Positions 9,172 through 14,912 of a DNA stretch of 18,880 bases are shown in pieces. The first letter of the stretch is position 1. Each line of letters opens with the position of its first letter. Under the pieces are notes generated by a model. That model did not search any database, was not told where the DNA came from, and was given only the letters and a program-made list of their open reading frames with translations. The position numbers were made by a program, and so were the translations under genes. This stretch comes from an uncultured Collinsella sp. (GTDB lineage: Bacteria; Actinomycetota; Coriobacteriia; Coriobacteriales; Coriobacteriaceae): contig CABQWP010000041.1 in the NCBI GenBank assembly GCA_902467875.1, positions 1 to 18,880 of the forward strand, in the 5' to 3' direction.

Positions 9172-9194
9172 GACTCGTATCCTCCCATTTGAAT

Positions 9195-9214
9195 GTATGA
9201 ACACTCGCTCATAT
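9195..9214. promoter_or_regulatory. ArsR/SmtB-type operator A, upstream of the ATPase
   Basis: GTATGAACACTCGCTCATAT has inverted TATGA/TCATA ends and differs at three positions from operator B at the repressor gene. It lies 24 bases before the ATPase start. On the minus strand TTGCCG (9235-9240) and TTATAT (9211-9216), 18 bases apart, could be a promoter whose -10 overlaps the operator. Confidence 0.8.
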
Positions 9215-9271
9215 AATTTCGCGAGCAAAGGCAGCGGCAATCGCGGCCTTGCAGGTTGGCGTAAACCTGGG

Positions 9272-9490
9272 CTAGAGAATGATCTCGCAGTCCGGCTCGG
9301 CGTCGGCCGTAAACTCTACAACGCGGTTGAGCACCTCGTCGAACTCAGCATCATCAGCCTCGAGCGTCAGCTTCTGGGTCATAAAGTTGACGGACACGGA
9401 TTTGACGCCCTCGAGCTTGGCCAGCTCGTCCTGAAGCTCACGCGCGCAGTTGGCGCAGTCGATCTCGTCGAGTTTAAACTGCTTTTTCAT
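9272..9490 (-). CDS. Free-standing heavy-metal-associated (HMA) domain protein, metallochaperone
   Basis: This small cytosolic metal carrier has 72 residues with a ferredoxin-like HMA fold. The metal-binding motif is DCANC (C12 and C15) within 'LDEIDCANCARELQ'. A second strand-helix follows ('VKSVSVNFMTQKLTLE'), with an acidic, Cys-containing tail 'AEPDCEIIL'. AAAGGA lies 8-13 bases before the ATG. It sits between the repressor and the ATPase on the same strand and supplies the domain missing from the ATPase N-terminus. It therefore probably delivers or senses Zn/Cd for that pump. The acidic tail may add metal affinity; that is inference. Confidence 0.9.
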   Translation of the reverse strand: MKKQFKLDEIDCANCARELQDELAKLEGVKSVSVNFMTQKLTLEADDAEFDEVLNRVVEFTADAEPDCEIIL

Positions 9491-9553
9491 GGTGGGTTCC
9501 TTTCTCTGTATTTGCGGCTTGGGTGCAGGCCGCGCTGGTACCGTGGTTGGTCG

Positions 9554-9919
9554 CTATTCGCAGATGTGGCTCATGCCTTGGTTGAGCATGGTGTAGACGT
9601 GGTCGTCGGCGAGCGAGTAGAGGATATTGCGCCCGTCGCGCCGGAATTTAACCAGGTGCGACTGCTTGAGTGTGCGCAGCTGGTGCGAAACCGCGGACTG
9701 CGAGGTTTCGGTCGCTTCGGCGATGTCTGCCACGCAGAGCTCGCGGCCCATGAGGGCATAGAGGATCTTGATGCGCGTGGTGTCGCTGAAGACCTTGAAC
9801 AGGTCGGCGAGGTCGTAGAGAAGCTCCTCGTCGGGAAGGTCCTCGGGCGAGCAGGTGGTCGGGATCGCGGGTTCGGTGGCCTCGATGTCGAGTTTCGTTT
9901 CATCAACGCGGATGCTCAT
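9554..9919 (-). CDS. ArsR/SmtB-family zinc-responsive repressor
   Basis: This winged-helix repressor is released from DNA by metal. It has 121 residues with the HTH at about 62-85 ('VADIAEATETSQSAVSHQL') followed by the beta wing 'KFRRDGRNILYSL'. The C-terminal helix carries D105-x-H107 and H118-x-x-E121, with the same spacing as the alpha5 zinc site of SmtB (D104, H106, H117, E120). The alpha3 site of CadC-type sensors is not complete: only one Cys (C62) is present in 'ELCVAD'. The sensor is thus predicted to respond through alpha5, mainly to zinc. AAAGGA precedes the ATG. It is first in the cluster and has two operators in its own promoter region. Confidence 0.92.
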   Translation of the reverse strand: MSIRVDETKLDIEATEPAIPTTCSPEDLPDEELLYDLADLFKVFSDTTRIKILYALMGRELCVADIAEATETSQSAVSHQLRTLKQSHLVKFRRDGRNILYSLADDHVYTMLNQGMSHICE

Positions 9920-9933
9920 TGCAATATCCTTTC

Positions 9934-9953
9934 ATATGAACATGCGCTCATAT
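9934..9953. promoter_or_regulatory. ArsR/SmtB-type operator B in the repressor leader
   Basis: ATATGAACATGCGCTCATAT is an imperfect palindrome with ATATGA/TCATAT ends, between the promoter and the repressor start codon. It is the reverse complement of operator C except for one base. Confidence 0.85.
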
Positions 9954-9965
9954 AATTTACTTTCG

Positions 9966-9993
9966 ATTATATGAGTGCATGTTCATATGTCAA
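9966..9993 (-). promoter_or_regulatory. Consensus sigma-70-type promoter of the repressor gene with operator C in its spacer
   Basis: On the minus strand, TTGACA (9988-9993) and TATAAT (9966-9971) are both perfect hexamers separated by 16 bases. The dyad ATATGAGTGCATGTTCATAT (9969-9988) fills the spacer and touches both hexamers, so repressor binding would directly exclude RNA polymerase. The start codon is 47 bases beyond the -10. Confidence 0.9.
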
Positions 9994-10070
9994 TACAATT
10001 TGCGTTAATTTCGATGACTGCTTGCCGCCTCTGCGATTTTCTGTGGGTTGGGAGACATCGACGCAATGCT

Positions 10071-10097
10071 CGCCAACATATTTCGAGATGTTCGGCT
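10071..10097 (+). repeat. Island repeat copy R1 (forward)
   Basis: It begins CGCCAACATATTTCGAG and ends ATGTTCGGC. Relative to R4 it has one single-base gap and a few substitutions. It forms an inverted pair with R2, about 160 bases away. Confidence 0.7.
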
Positions 10098-10260
10098 AGC
10101 ATGCTAAGAAAGCCACCTTGAGAAGCATTAGAACTGTTCATATTTGTACTTTATCGTGTCAAATACCGCGAGAATCAGTTCTTCCTCTACGGGAGTTTCT
10201 GCAGAATCAGTTTTATCTAAAGTTATATTGAGCATTGCTGCAGCCAATCTGGCACATCGG

Positions 10261-10289
10261 TGGCCGAATAAGTCGAAAAATGTAGGTGG
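10261..10289 (-). repeat. Island repeat copy R2 (inverted)
   Basis: Read on the minus strand it begins CCACCTACATTTTTCGA and ends TTCGGCCA. It matches R4 at 27 of 29 positions and lies 20 bases past the stop of the nuclease-like gene. Confidence 0.85.
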
Positions 10290-10308
10290 ACATCCGCAGA
10301 GATCGCCT

Positions 10309-11517
10309 TTAGAAGAGCGAATTCTCAATTAGATCAATAATCGTGTCGTCTTCCGTGCGGTTTTCATCGATTTTTGCGAACATGTCGCATTCCCAAGCCC
10401 CATTGATTTCCTCAGCAAGGGCCCCGACGTGTTGCATGTCGTCGGGTTCGGGCACATCGTTGATGCTCGGGTCATCAGCTTGCGGATATTGGCTTGCAAT
10501 TTCGCGCTTGGCGGCCTCTTCTTCTTTGAGTGTCTCCAGGACGCGGCGACCGTATTCGAAGTAGCGCCGCAAGACAAATTGACGAAGAGTTTCTTGCAGG
10601 ATGGCGAAGTTATCCGGGAGTCGACCGGGCCATATCTTCTCGCGAATGCGAATCGCTTCCATGACCCGTTTAAAAGCGGACTGCTTGAAAAACGAATGAC
10701 GATTAACTGTGATAACGGCATATCCCATGTTTCGCAGCGTGTTTCGGCGCTCCTCGTCAATTGATTGCTGCTCGGGTTCGTCGTGGTAAAAGCCGTTGTA
10801 TTCGATATCGGTCATCGAATTTTCGAGCAGCGCGTCGAGGTAGAAAACCGTCCGTCGCGTTAGGGCGGCGTATCTTTTGGGGACTGGGATCGGATAATCC
10901 GTTTTGATAGCGCGTATGGCTAAGCCACCCATTGACTTGGGCATTGTCAGCATCATGACAAACGCCGTTTCGAGTGGGGAGCGACAGCCTTCGTGTACAT
11001 AAGAAAGTGCCTTAAGTGCTTTATTAGATCCACGATACCCCGGTGCCTCTGAAAAGAAGGCTCTGAGCTCTTCAACGCTGGTTAGGGCTGGGCGCTCGCG
11101 ATATTGAGTTTCGTCGGACGTTCCAAGCGCGTAGGAGCCGCAGATTTCAAAGTAATACTCAACGAGCTCCGAAAGGTTGAGGTCGGCTGTTGCTTCTAAC
11201 GCGCACAGCTTGATATCGACGATGTAGACGTTCGGCTCGAGTTCTAGGTAGCTTTCTGCATCTAACGTATAGCGCGTGCAGTGGCAGATGCAGCCCTTGC
11301 GGTGCCTTTTGGCATTATTGGAAAACGTCAGCACATGGATACGTTCAGAATCGACATTCTTTCTGTTGAGCCATGCTCGTGCCGCTTCCAGGTCGGACGT
11401 GGTCGGCGCAGACACCCTGATCTTTTCCATAGGTATGGGACCGGTCGCGTAGCTTGCGAGCGAGTTGGCTGTTTGGTATACAGCGCGTGCCGTGGTATGT
11501 GACAGAATGATTCCCAT
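10309..11517 (-). CDS. Coriobacteriia 'LSHTTA' protein with Vsr/DUF559-like nuclease fold (AbiEi-related architecture)
   Basis: The function is not established. From the chosen ATG the protein has 402 residues. The N-terminus 'MGIILSHTTARAVYQ' and the later 'VYIVDIKLCALEATADLNLSELVEYYFEICGSYAL' resemble large Coriobacteriia paralogue families related to type IV AbiEi antitoxin/regulator proteins. A Cys/His cluster GCICHC lies at 75-80. Residues ~225-275 look like a DUF559/Vsr PD-(D/E)xK core: D228 in FYLDALL, E239 in IEYNG, D254 and the strand 'MGYAVITV'. The tail is acidic and Glu-rich. The frame is open upstream to ATG 11739 (476 residues), but that start lies inside repeat R3 without a ribosome site, and the extra 74 residues are low-complexity. 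The internal start also lacks a clear Shine-Dalgarno. Base composition is AT-richer than in neighbouring genes, suggesting transfer. Confidence 0.7.
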   Translation of the reverse strand: MGIILSHTTARAVYQTANSLASYATGPIPMEKIRVSAPTTSDLEAARAWLNRKNVDSERIHVLTFSNNAKRHRKGCICHCTRYTLDAESYLELEPNVYIVDIKLCALEATADLNLSELVEYYFEICGSYALGTSDETQYRERPALTSVEELRAFFSEAPGYRGSNKALKALSYVHEGCRSPLETAFVMMLTMPKSMGGLAIRAIKTDYPIPVPKRYAALTRRTVFYLDALLENSMTDIEYNGFYHDEPEQQSIDEERRNTLRNMGYAVITVNRHSFFKQSAFKRVMEAIRIREKIWPGRLPDNFAILQETLRQFVLRRYFEYGRRVLETLKEEEAAKREIASQYPQADDPSINDVPEPDDMQHVGALAEEINGAWECDMFAKIDENRTEDDTIIDLIENSLF

Positions 11518-11549
11518 ACGCGCATGATGGCATAGCGGACGCCGCATAC

Positions 11550-11565
11550 GCCCGAAACTTCGGGC
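11550..11565. repeat. Perfect hairpin just upstream of the preferred start of the nuclease-like gene
   Basis: GCCCGAA and TTCGGGC are perfect 7-base arms separated by 2 bases, 33 bases before the chosen start codon. Such a structure suits a leader RNA better than coding sequence, but this is not decisive. Confidence 0.4.
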
Positions 11566-11730
11566 AACGGTATTGGGGCGCGGCTTATCTTCTGCGAACG
11601 GTGGGTTTTTGAGCTGTCGTATTGAGGGAGCAGCTTTGGCTGGGGAGGTTTCTGCCGGCTGCCCCTTTTTGATGAACTTTAGTTGCGGATTCGTAGCTTC
11701 TAAGCGTTTTTGCCGACCGCTCAGATGCCT

Positions 11731-11757
11731 CACCAACATAATTTGAGTTATTCGGCC
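11731..11757 (+). repeat. Island repeat copy R3 (forward)
   Basis: It begins CACCAACATAATTTGAG and ends TTATTCGGCC. It matches the reverse complement of R4 at 22 of 27 positions and pairs with R4 as an inverted repeat. On the minus strand it contains the ATG that opens the longest form of the nuclease-like frame. Confidence 0.75.
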
Positions 11758-11889
11758 TTATCCTATACAAATGGTGCGATCGCAACGTCCTATTCGAATT
11801 GATTCAGGTAGATTTATGGGGCTTGGTTGCGAAATTAAGGCGATTTTAGCTTCGATTGCGGTTCAAGGGGCCTTGACTAGTGGTTCAGC

Positions 11890-11918
11890 TGGCCGAACAA
11901 CTCGAAAAATGTAGGTGG
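11890..11918 (-). repeat. Island repeat copy R4 (inverted)
   Basis: Read on the minus strand it begins CCACCTACATTTTTCGAG and ends TTGTTCGGCCA. It differs from R2 at only two of 29 positions although 1.6 kb away. Confidence 0.85.
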
Positions 11919-11966
11919 GCCAACCTGCCGACTATGTGAAGCACGCGTATTTGCTCGTTTTGATGA

Positions 11967-12002
11967 AAACTAGGGTGCAGCCATAAGGCTGCGCCCTAGT
12001 TT
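11967..12002 (-). terminator. Strong hairpin terminator after the exonuclease gene
   Basis: A 16-base-pair stem (11967-11982 with 11987-12002, one G-T pair) is closed by an ATAA tetraloop. It has A/T ends that give TTTTCATC on the minus strand. It lies 65 bases past the stop of the exonuclease and marks the edge of the AT-richer island. Confidence 0.88.
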
Positions 12003-12067
12003 ACTGCGTGTCGGTGTGCCCAGACGGATTGCGCTGTGCCTGGCAGGCGCTCCCGCAGATGGATCGG

Positions 12068-13036
12068 TTATTTCGCGAATAGGTTCTTGAGGTTGAACTC
12101 GGCTTGGACGGTGCGGAGCATGAGGTCGGTGTCGTCCAGGCCCAGATGCTGCTCGTTGGCGTCGGCGGCGAGGGTTCCACGGCGGCGCGCCCAGTTCTCG
12201 AGCGCAGCGGGGGCGGACTCGCGGGGGAGCGAGCGCACGTCGGCGTCCAAGCTGCGGCAAATCTGGCGCGAGTCGATGACGATAATCTTACCCGCGCGGC
12301 GTGCCTCGGCGTAGCCGTCCAGGTGGATCTTGAACCAGCTGTCCTCAAAGGCGGCGTTGTGTGCCATGTACGGGTACTTCTTCATAAGCTTGAGCAGCTG
12401 CTTTTGCAGCTCTTTGTTCTCGCGGAAGGGCGTTTTGCCGTCGATGTCGTCCCAGGTGATGTGGTGGATATTCGACAGCGGCACATCCTCGCCGCGGTAG
12501 ATATCGGGCAGGCCGCAGTAGTGTGCCTCGGCGTCATGCGGCACGGCGTCGCTGGTGAGATCCATGATCTCCCAGCCGACGTTGATGATGTAGCCGCGCT
12601 CGGGTGCACGGCCGGTGGTCTCGATGTCGATGCCGAGCACCGTGCCCTGGATAGGCTTGCGGGCGTACGCCACGCCGAGCGCGTCGCGGTCGCCGCGGAT
12701 CTCGCGCATGACGGACGCGGCGGTGCGCTTTTGCATCTTGCCGATGGCGGCGCAGGTGTCGGCATCGGACAGACCGCGCGAAAGCGTCGCGGGCGTCACG
12801 TTGCGTAGACGCGCCTCGCCGATCTGGTCGCACAGGTCGCGGTTGCGGTCGGCCAGGTCGCGCACGGTGGCAAAGTCGAAGCCGGGGTCGCCCTCAGCGG
12901 TAAAGTACTCGGTTTCGAGCACCTTGAGGGCCTCTTCGCCCTTCTGGCGCTCGGACTCCATGGCACCGTGATCGCCATAGATAAACATGGGGATAAACGG
13001 CTGGCGCTCGTATTCGAGTGCTTGCGAAACGTTCAT
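12068..13036 (-). CDS. DEDDh-family 3'-5' exonuclease (DnaQ/RNase T-like fold)
   Basis: This is a predicted Mg2+-dependent 3'-5' exonuclease acting on DNA or RNA. The protein has 322 residues. The catalytic domain spans ~133-315: motif I GIDIET (D137, E139), a middle motif AHNAAFED with D232, and motif III H297-x4-D302. The first ~130 residues form a helical, charged region of unknown role ('ARLRNVTPATLSRGLSDADTCAAIG...RTAASVMREIRGDR'), which is not part of standard DnaQ. AGGAG lies 9-13 bases before the ATG. The gene is single, ends at the 11967-12002 terminator and is divergent from the permease gene. The substrate is unknown. The assignment to the fold is firm; the name of a specific enzyme is not justified. 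Confidence 0.85.
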   Translation of the reverse strand: MNVSQALEYERQPFIPMFIYGDHGAMESERQKGEEALKVLETEYFTAEGDPGFDFATVRDLADRNRDLCDQIGEARLRNVTPATLSRGLSDADTCAAIGKMQKRTAASVMREIRGDRDALGVAYARKPIQGTVLGIDIETTGRAPERGYIINVGWEIMDLTSDAVPHDAEAHYCGLPDIYRGEDVPLSNIHHITWDDIDGKTPFRENKELQKQLLKLMKKYPYMAHNAAFEDSWFKIHLDGYAEARRAGKIIVIDSRQICRSLDADVRSLPRESAPAALENWARRRGTLAADANEQHLGLDDTDLMLRTVQAEFNLKNLFAK

Positions 13037-13096
13037 AGGATGCTCCTTGGACGGGCCGCGTCGCGCGGCTCGGGGTTACTGAGTTGTGGCGAGATG

Positions 13097-13155
13097 ATAG
13101 TTTACCATGGGCAACTATTGGCACCGCGCCCGGGACAACTACAATACCCTAGTTG
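13097..13155. promoter_or_regulatory. Permease promoter with two flanking dyads
   Basis: TTGGCA (13118-13123) and TACAAT (13140-13145), 16 bases apart, form a good plus-strand promoter 62 bases before the permease start. ATAGTT/AACTAT (13097-13102 and 13113-13118) ends at the -35. CAACTA/TAGTTG (13136-13141 and 13150-13155) spans the -10. The two dyads share the AACTA half-site, suggesting one regulator binding on both sides. Confidence 0.6.
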
Positions 13156-13207
13156 ACCGCTAGGACTTTTACAATGCTGCCGAAAGACACGAAAGGTTCC
13201 ATCCGTC

Positions 13208-14296
13208 ATGGATTTACTGATAGATATTCTGCTCGATGCCGGCAAAGACACGCTCTCGCTGGTGCCGTTTTTGTTGGTGACGTACCTTGCGCTCGAGACG
13301 CTCGAGCATGTTGCGGGCGACCGCGTTAACGGCGCCATCAAGCGCGCTGGCGCTGCGGGCCCCGTGGTTGGCTCGTTGCTGGGCATGGTGCCGCAGTGCG
13401 GCTTTTCGGCAATGGCGGCCACGCTGTACGCCGGTCGCGTCGCGACGCTGGGTACCCTGGTGGCGGTGTTTCTCTCGACCTCCGATGAGATGCTGCCGCT
13501 GTTGCTCGCCGAGCAAGTTCCCGTGCAGACCATGGCGATGCTTCTGGCTTCGAAGGCGCTGATCGCGCTGGTCACGGGCTTTATCGTGGACGCCGCCATT
13601 CGCGGCCTGCGTCGTAACGCTCGCGCACATGCGGCGATTCGCCGTACCGTGCTGGGGACCGCTGCTAATCCGGCTCATGTGAACTGCGCGCACGACGACC
13701 ACACTGGCGGTGACATCATCGACGAGGTGGCCGAGGCGGGCGTGAGCGCCGATCACATCCATGAGCTGTGCGAGCGCGACCATTGCGGTTGCGATGAAGA
13801 CGAGGACGAGCACGAACACGGACATGGCCACGATCACGGTCATGAGGACGAGCATGAACACCATGATGGCCACGGTCACTCCCACTCTCACGAGGGCGCG
13901 CCCCTCCTGTCGATTATTCGCAGCGCCATCTCGCACACCGTGCAGGTATCGGTATTCATTTTTCTGGTGACGCTGATTCTGGTCGCCGTGCTCGAGACCT
14001 TCGGCGAGTCCGCGATCGAGCAGTTCCTGCGTGGCAACGAGACGCTTGCGGTCCTGGGCTCGGCACTCGTCGGCCTGATTCCCAACTGCTCGGCCAGCGT
14101 CGTCATCACGCAACTGTACCTGGAGGGCGCGCTGCAGCTGGCCCCGATGCTCGCCGGCACGCTCATCTCTGCCGGTGTGGGCTACCTGGTGCTGTTCCGC
14201 ACCAACCGCAGCGCCCGCGAAAACGTCCTGTTCCTGATCATGATGTACGTCATCGGTGCGGGCTGGGGTCTTATCCTTTCTGCCTTTGGCCTCTAA
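13208..14296 (+). CDS. Putative heavy-metal/manganese exporter, two-halved permease with His-rich loop (ArsP_2-like)
   Basis: This 362-residue integral membrane protein resembles the 10-TM 'putative manganese transporter / arsenic efflux' family. Its two halves carry matching motifs, LGMVPQCGFSA (PQC 62-64) and VGLIPNCSAS (PNC 292-294), each followed by a LYxxG and a small-residue helix. That indicates an internal duplication with inverted or pseudo-symmetric halves. Between them (~157-228) is a hydrophilic loop extremely rich in His, Asp and Glu (HEHGHGHDHGHEDEHEHHDG and on), with three Cys (C188, C193, C195) near its start. This is a likely metal-binding segment. AAAGG lies upstream of the ATG. 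Manganese versus another metal cannot be decided from sequence. Confidence 0.8.
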   Translation: MDLLIDILLDAGKDTLSLVPFLLVTYLALETLEHVAGDRVNGAIKRAGAAGPVVGSLLGMVPQCGFSAMAATLYAGRVATLGTLVAVFLSTSDEMLPLLLAEQVPVQTMAMLLASKALIALVTGFIVDAAIRGLRRNARAHAAIRRTVLGTAANPAHVNCAHDDHTGGDIIDEVAEAGVSADHIHELCERDHCGCDEDEDEHEHGHGHDHGHEDEHEHHDGHGHSHSHEGAPLLSIIRSAISHTVQVSVFIFLVTLILVAVLETFGESAIEQFLRGNETLAVLGSALVGLIPNCSASVVITQLYLEGALQLAPMLAGTLISAGVGYLVLFRTNRSARENVLFLIMMYVIGAGWGLILSAFGL

Positions 14297-14346
14297 GTAG
14301 ATGCTTGGGGCATGCCGTAAAAACTGGGGCATGCCGTAAAATCTAC
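14297..14346 (+). repeat. Tandem 17-base repeats inside a hairpin after the permease gene
   Basis: TGGGGCATGCCGTAAAA occurs at 14306-14322 and again exactly at 14325-14341. Each holds the palindrome GGCATGCC. GTAGAT (14297-14302) and ATCTAC (14341-14346) close the unit. It probably serves as, or replaces, a terminator between convergent genes. The rest of the gap to 14429 holds only another AAAATCTACC copy. Confidence 0.65.
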
Positions 14347-14429
14347 CGCCATGACCTGGGCGTTGGATGCGTGTCAATCGCCAAAGCAAAAAAGCAGATT
14401 TCCGGACATGTCCCAAAAATCTACCTTGG

Positions 14430-14912
14430 TTAGCGCAGCAGCTCGGTGAGGTTGCGTTTAAAGCGGGCGCGATCTTCGCTGGTAAATGCCGCCGGTCCGC
14501 GAGTGCGTCCGCCGGCGCGGCGCACCTTCTTTTCCTCGTGGCGAATAAACAACTGCATGTCGATGGTCGCTTTGTCGTAGACGCGCCCGCGCACACCGAT
14601 GGCGGCGGCATCGCGCCCGAGCACCATGCTCGCCAAGCCAATGTCCTGCGTCACGACTACGTCGCCCGCCTGCAGGCGTTCGACAATGGCAAAGTCGGCG
14701 CTGTCGGCGCCCACGCTCACATCGAGCGTCGTGACCCAAAAGCCGCGTCGCGCGTGCTCGGCATCACGCGGGTCGTCGCGGCGAATGTGCCGTTCCAGGT
14801 TTTGCGTGCTGTTGCCGGCGATAACAACGGCGACGCCCGCCCGCCGCGCGCAATCAATTGACTCGCGCGTGACCGGGCAGGCGTCGGCATCAATAAAGAG
14901 CGTTCGCGGCAT
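14430..14912 (-). CDS. YaiI/YqxD family protein (DUF188, UPF0178)
   Basis: This is a conserved cytosolic protein with a PIN/NYN-like nuclease fold and no firmly known function. The 160 residues match the family length. The hallmark N-terminus 'LFIDADACPVT' (D8, D10, C12) supplies acidic residues, and 'DVVVTQDIGLAS' and 'GRVYDKATI' further on are also characteristic. The C-terminus is basic ('GGRTRGPAAFTSEDRARFKR'). The start codon follows the stop of the upstream HdeD-like gene with no gap (TAG then ATG) and no clear ribosome site, so it is probably translated by coupling. Confidence 0.92.
   Translation of the reverse strand: MPRTLFIDADACPVTRESIDCARRAGVAVVIAGNSTQNLERHIRRDDPRDAEHARRGFWVTTLDVSVGADSADFAIVERLQAGDVVVTQDIGLASMVLGRDAAAIGVRGRVYDKATIDMQLFIRHEEKKVRRAGGRTRGPAAFTSEDRARFKRNLTELLR

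Larger units (their letters stand above)
9994..10308. other. AT-richer stretch without a convincing gene; holds repeat copies R1 and R2
   Basis: Between the repressor promoter and the end of the nuclease-like gene no ORF has a ribosome site or recognisable product. A minus-strand 35-codon frame (10128-10235) has an acidic, plausible-looking peptide but no Shine-Dalgarno. The only clear structure is the inverted repeat pair at 10071-10097 and 10261-10289. Confidence 0.5.
11758..12067. other. Intergenic stretch upstream of the nuclease-like gene, no gene seen
   Basis: It contains R4 and a strong hairpin terminator. On the minus strand, TTGCGA and GATAAG spaced 17 bases apart just before R3 could be a weak promoter for the nuclease-like gene. 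No ORF here has a ribosome site. Confidence 0.5.

Noticed and set aside
10128..10235. 35-codon minus-strand frame between R1 and R2 with an acidic, plausible peptide
   Set aside because: No ribosome site, no recognisable family and the longer version reads through repeat R2. It may be chance or a gene remnant.
11757..11765. Target-site duplications flanking the R3-R4 or R1-R2 units
   Set aside because: The bases just outside the repeat ends do not match convincingly, so transposition is not demonstrated by the sequence alone.
10071..11918. CRISPR array made of the four repeats
   Set aside because: The copies alternate in orientation, spacing is irregular (160 bases to 1.4 kb) and there are no cas genes.
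13153..13175. TTGACC and TACAAT as a second permease promoter
   Set aside because: The spacing is only 11 bases, too short for a sigma-70-type promoter.
13214..14641. 475-codon minus-strand frame opposite the permease
   Set aside because: Its unusual hydrophobic stretch is just the complement of the His-rich region; the sense permease has real membrane segments and a ribosome site.
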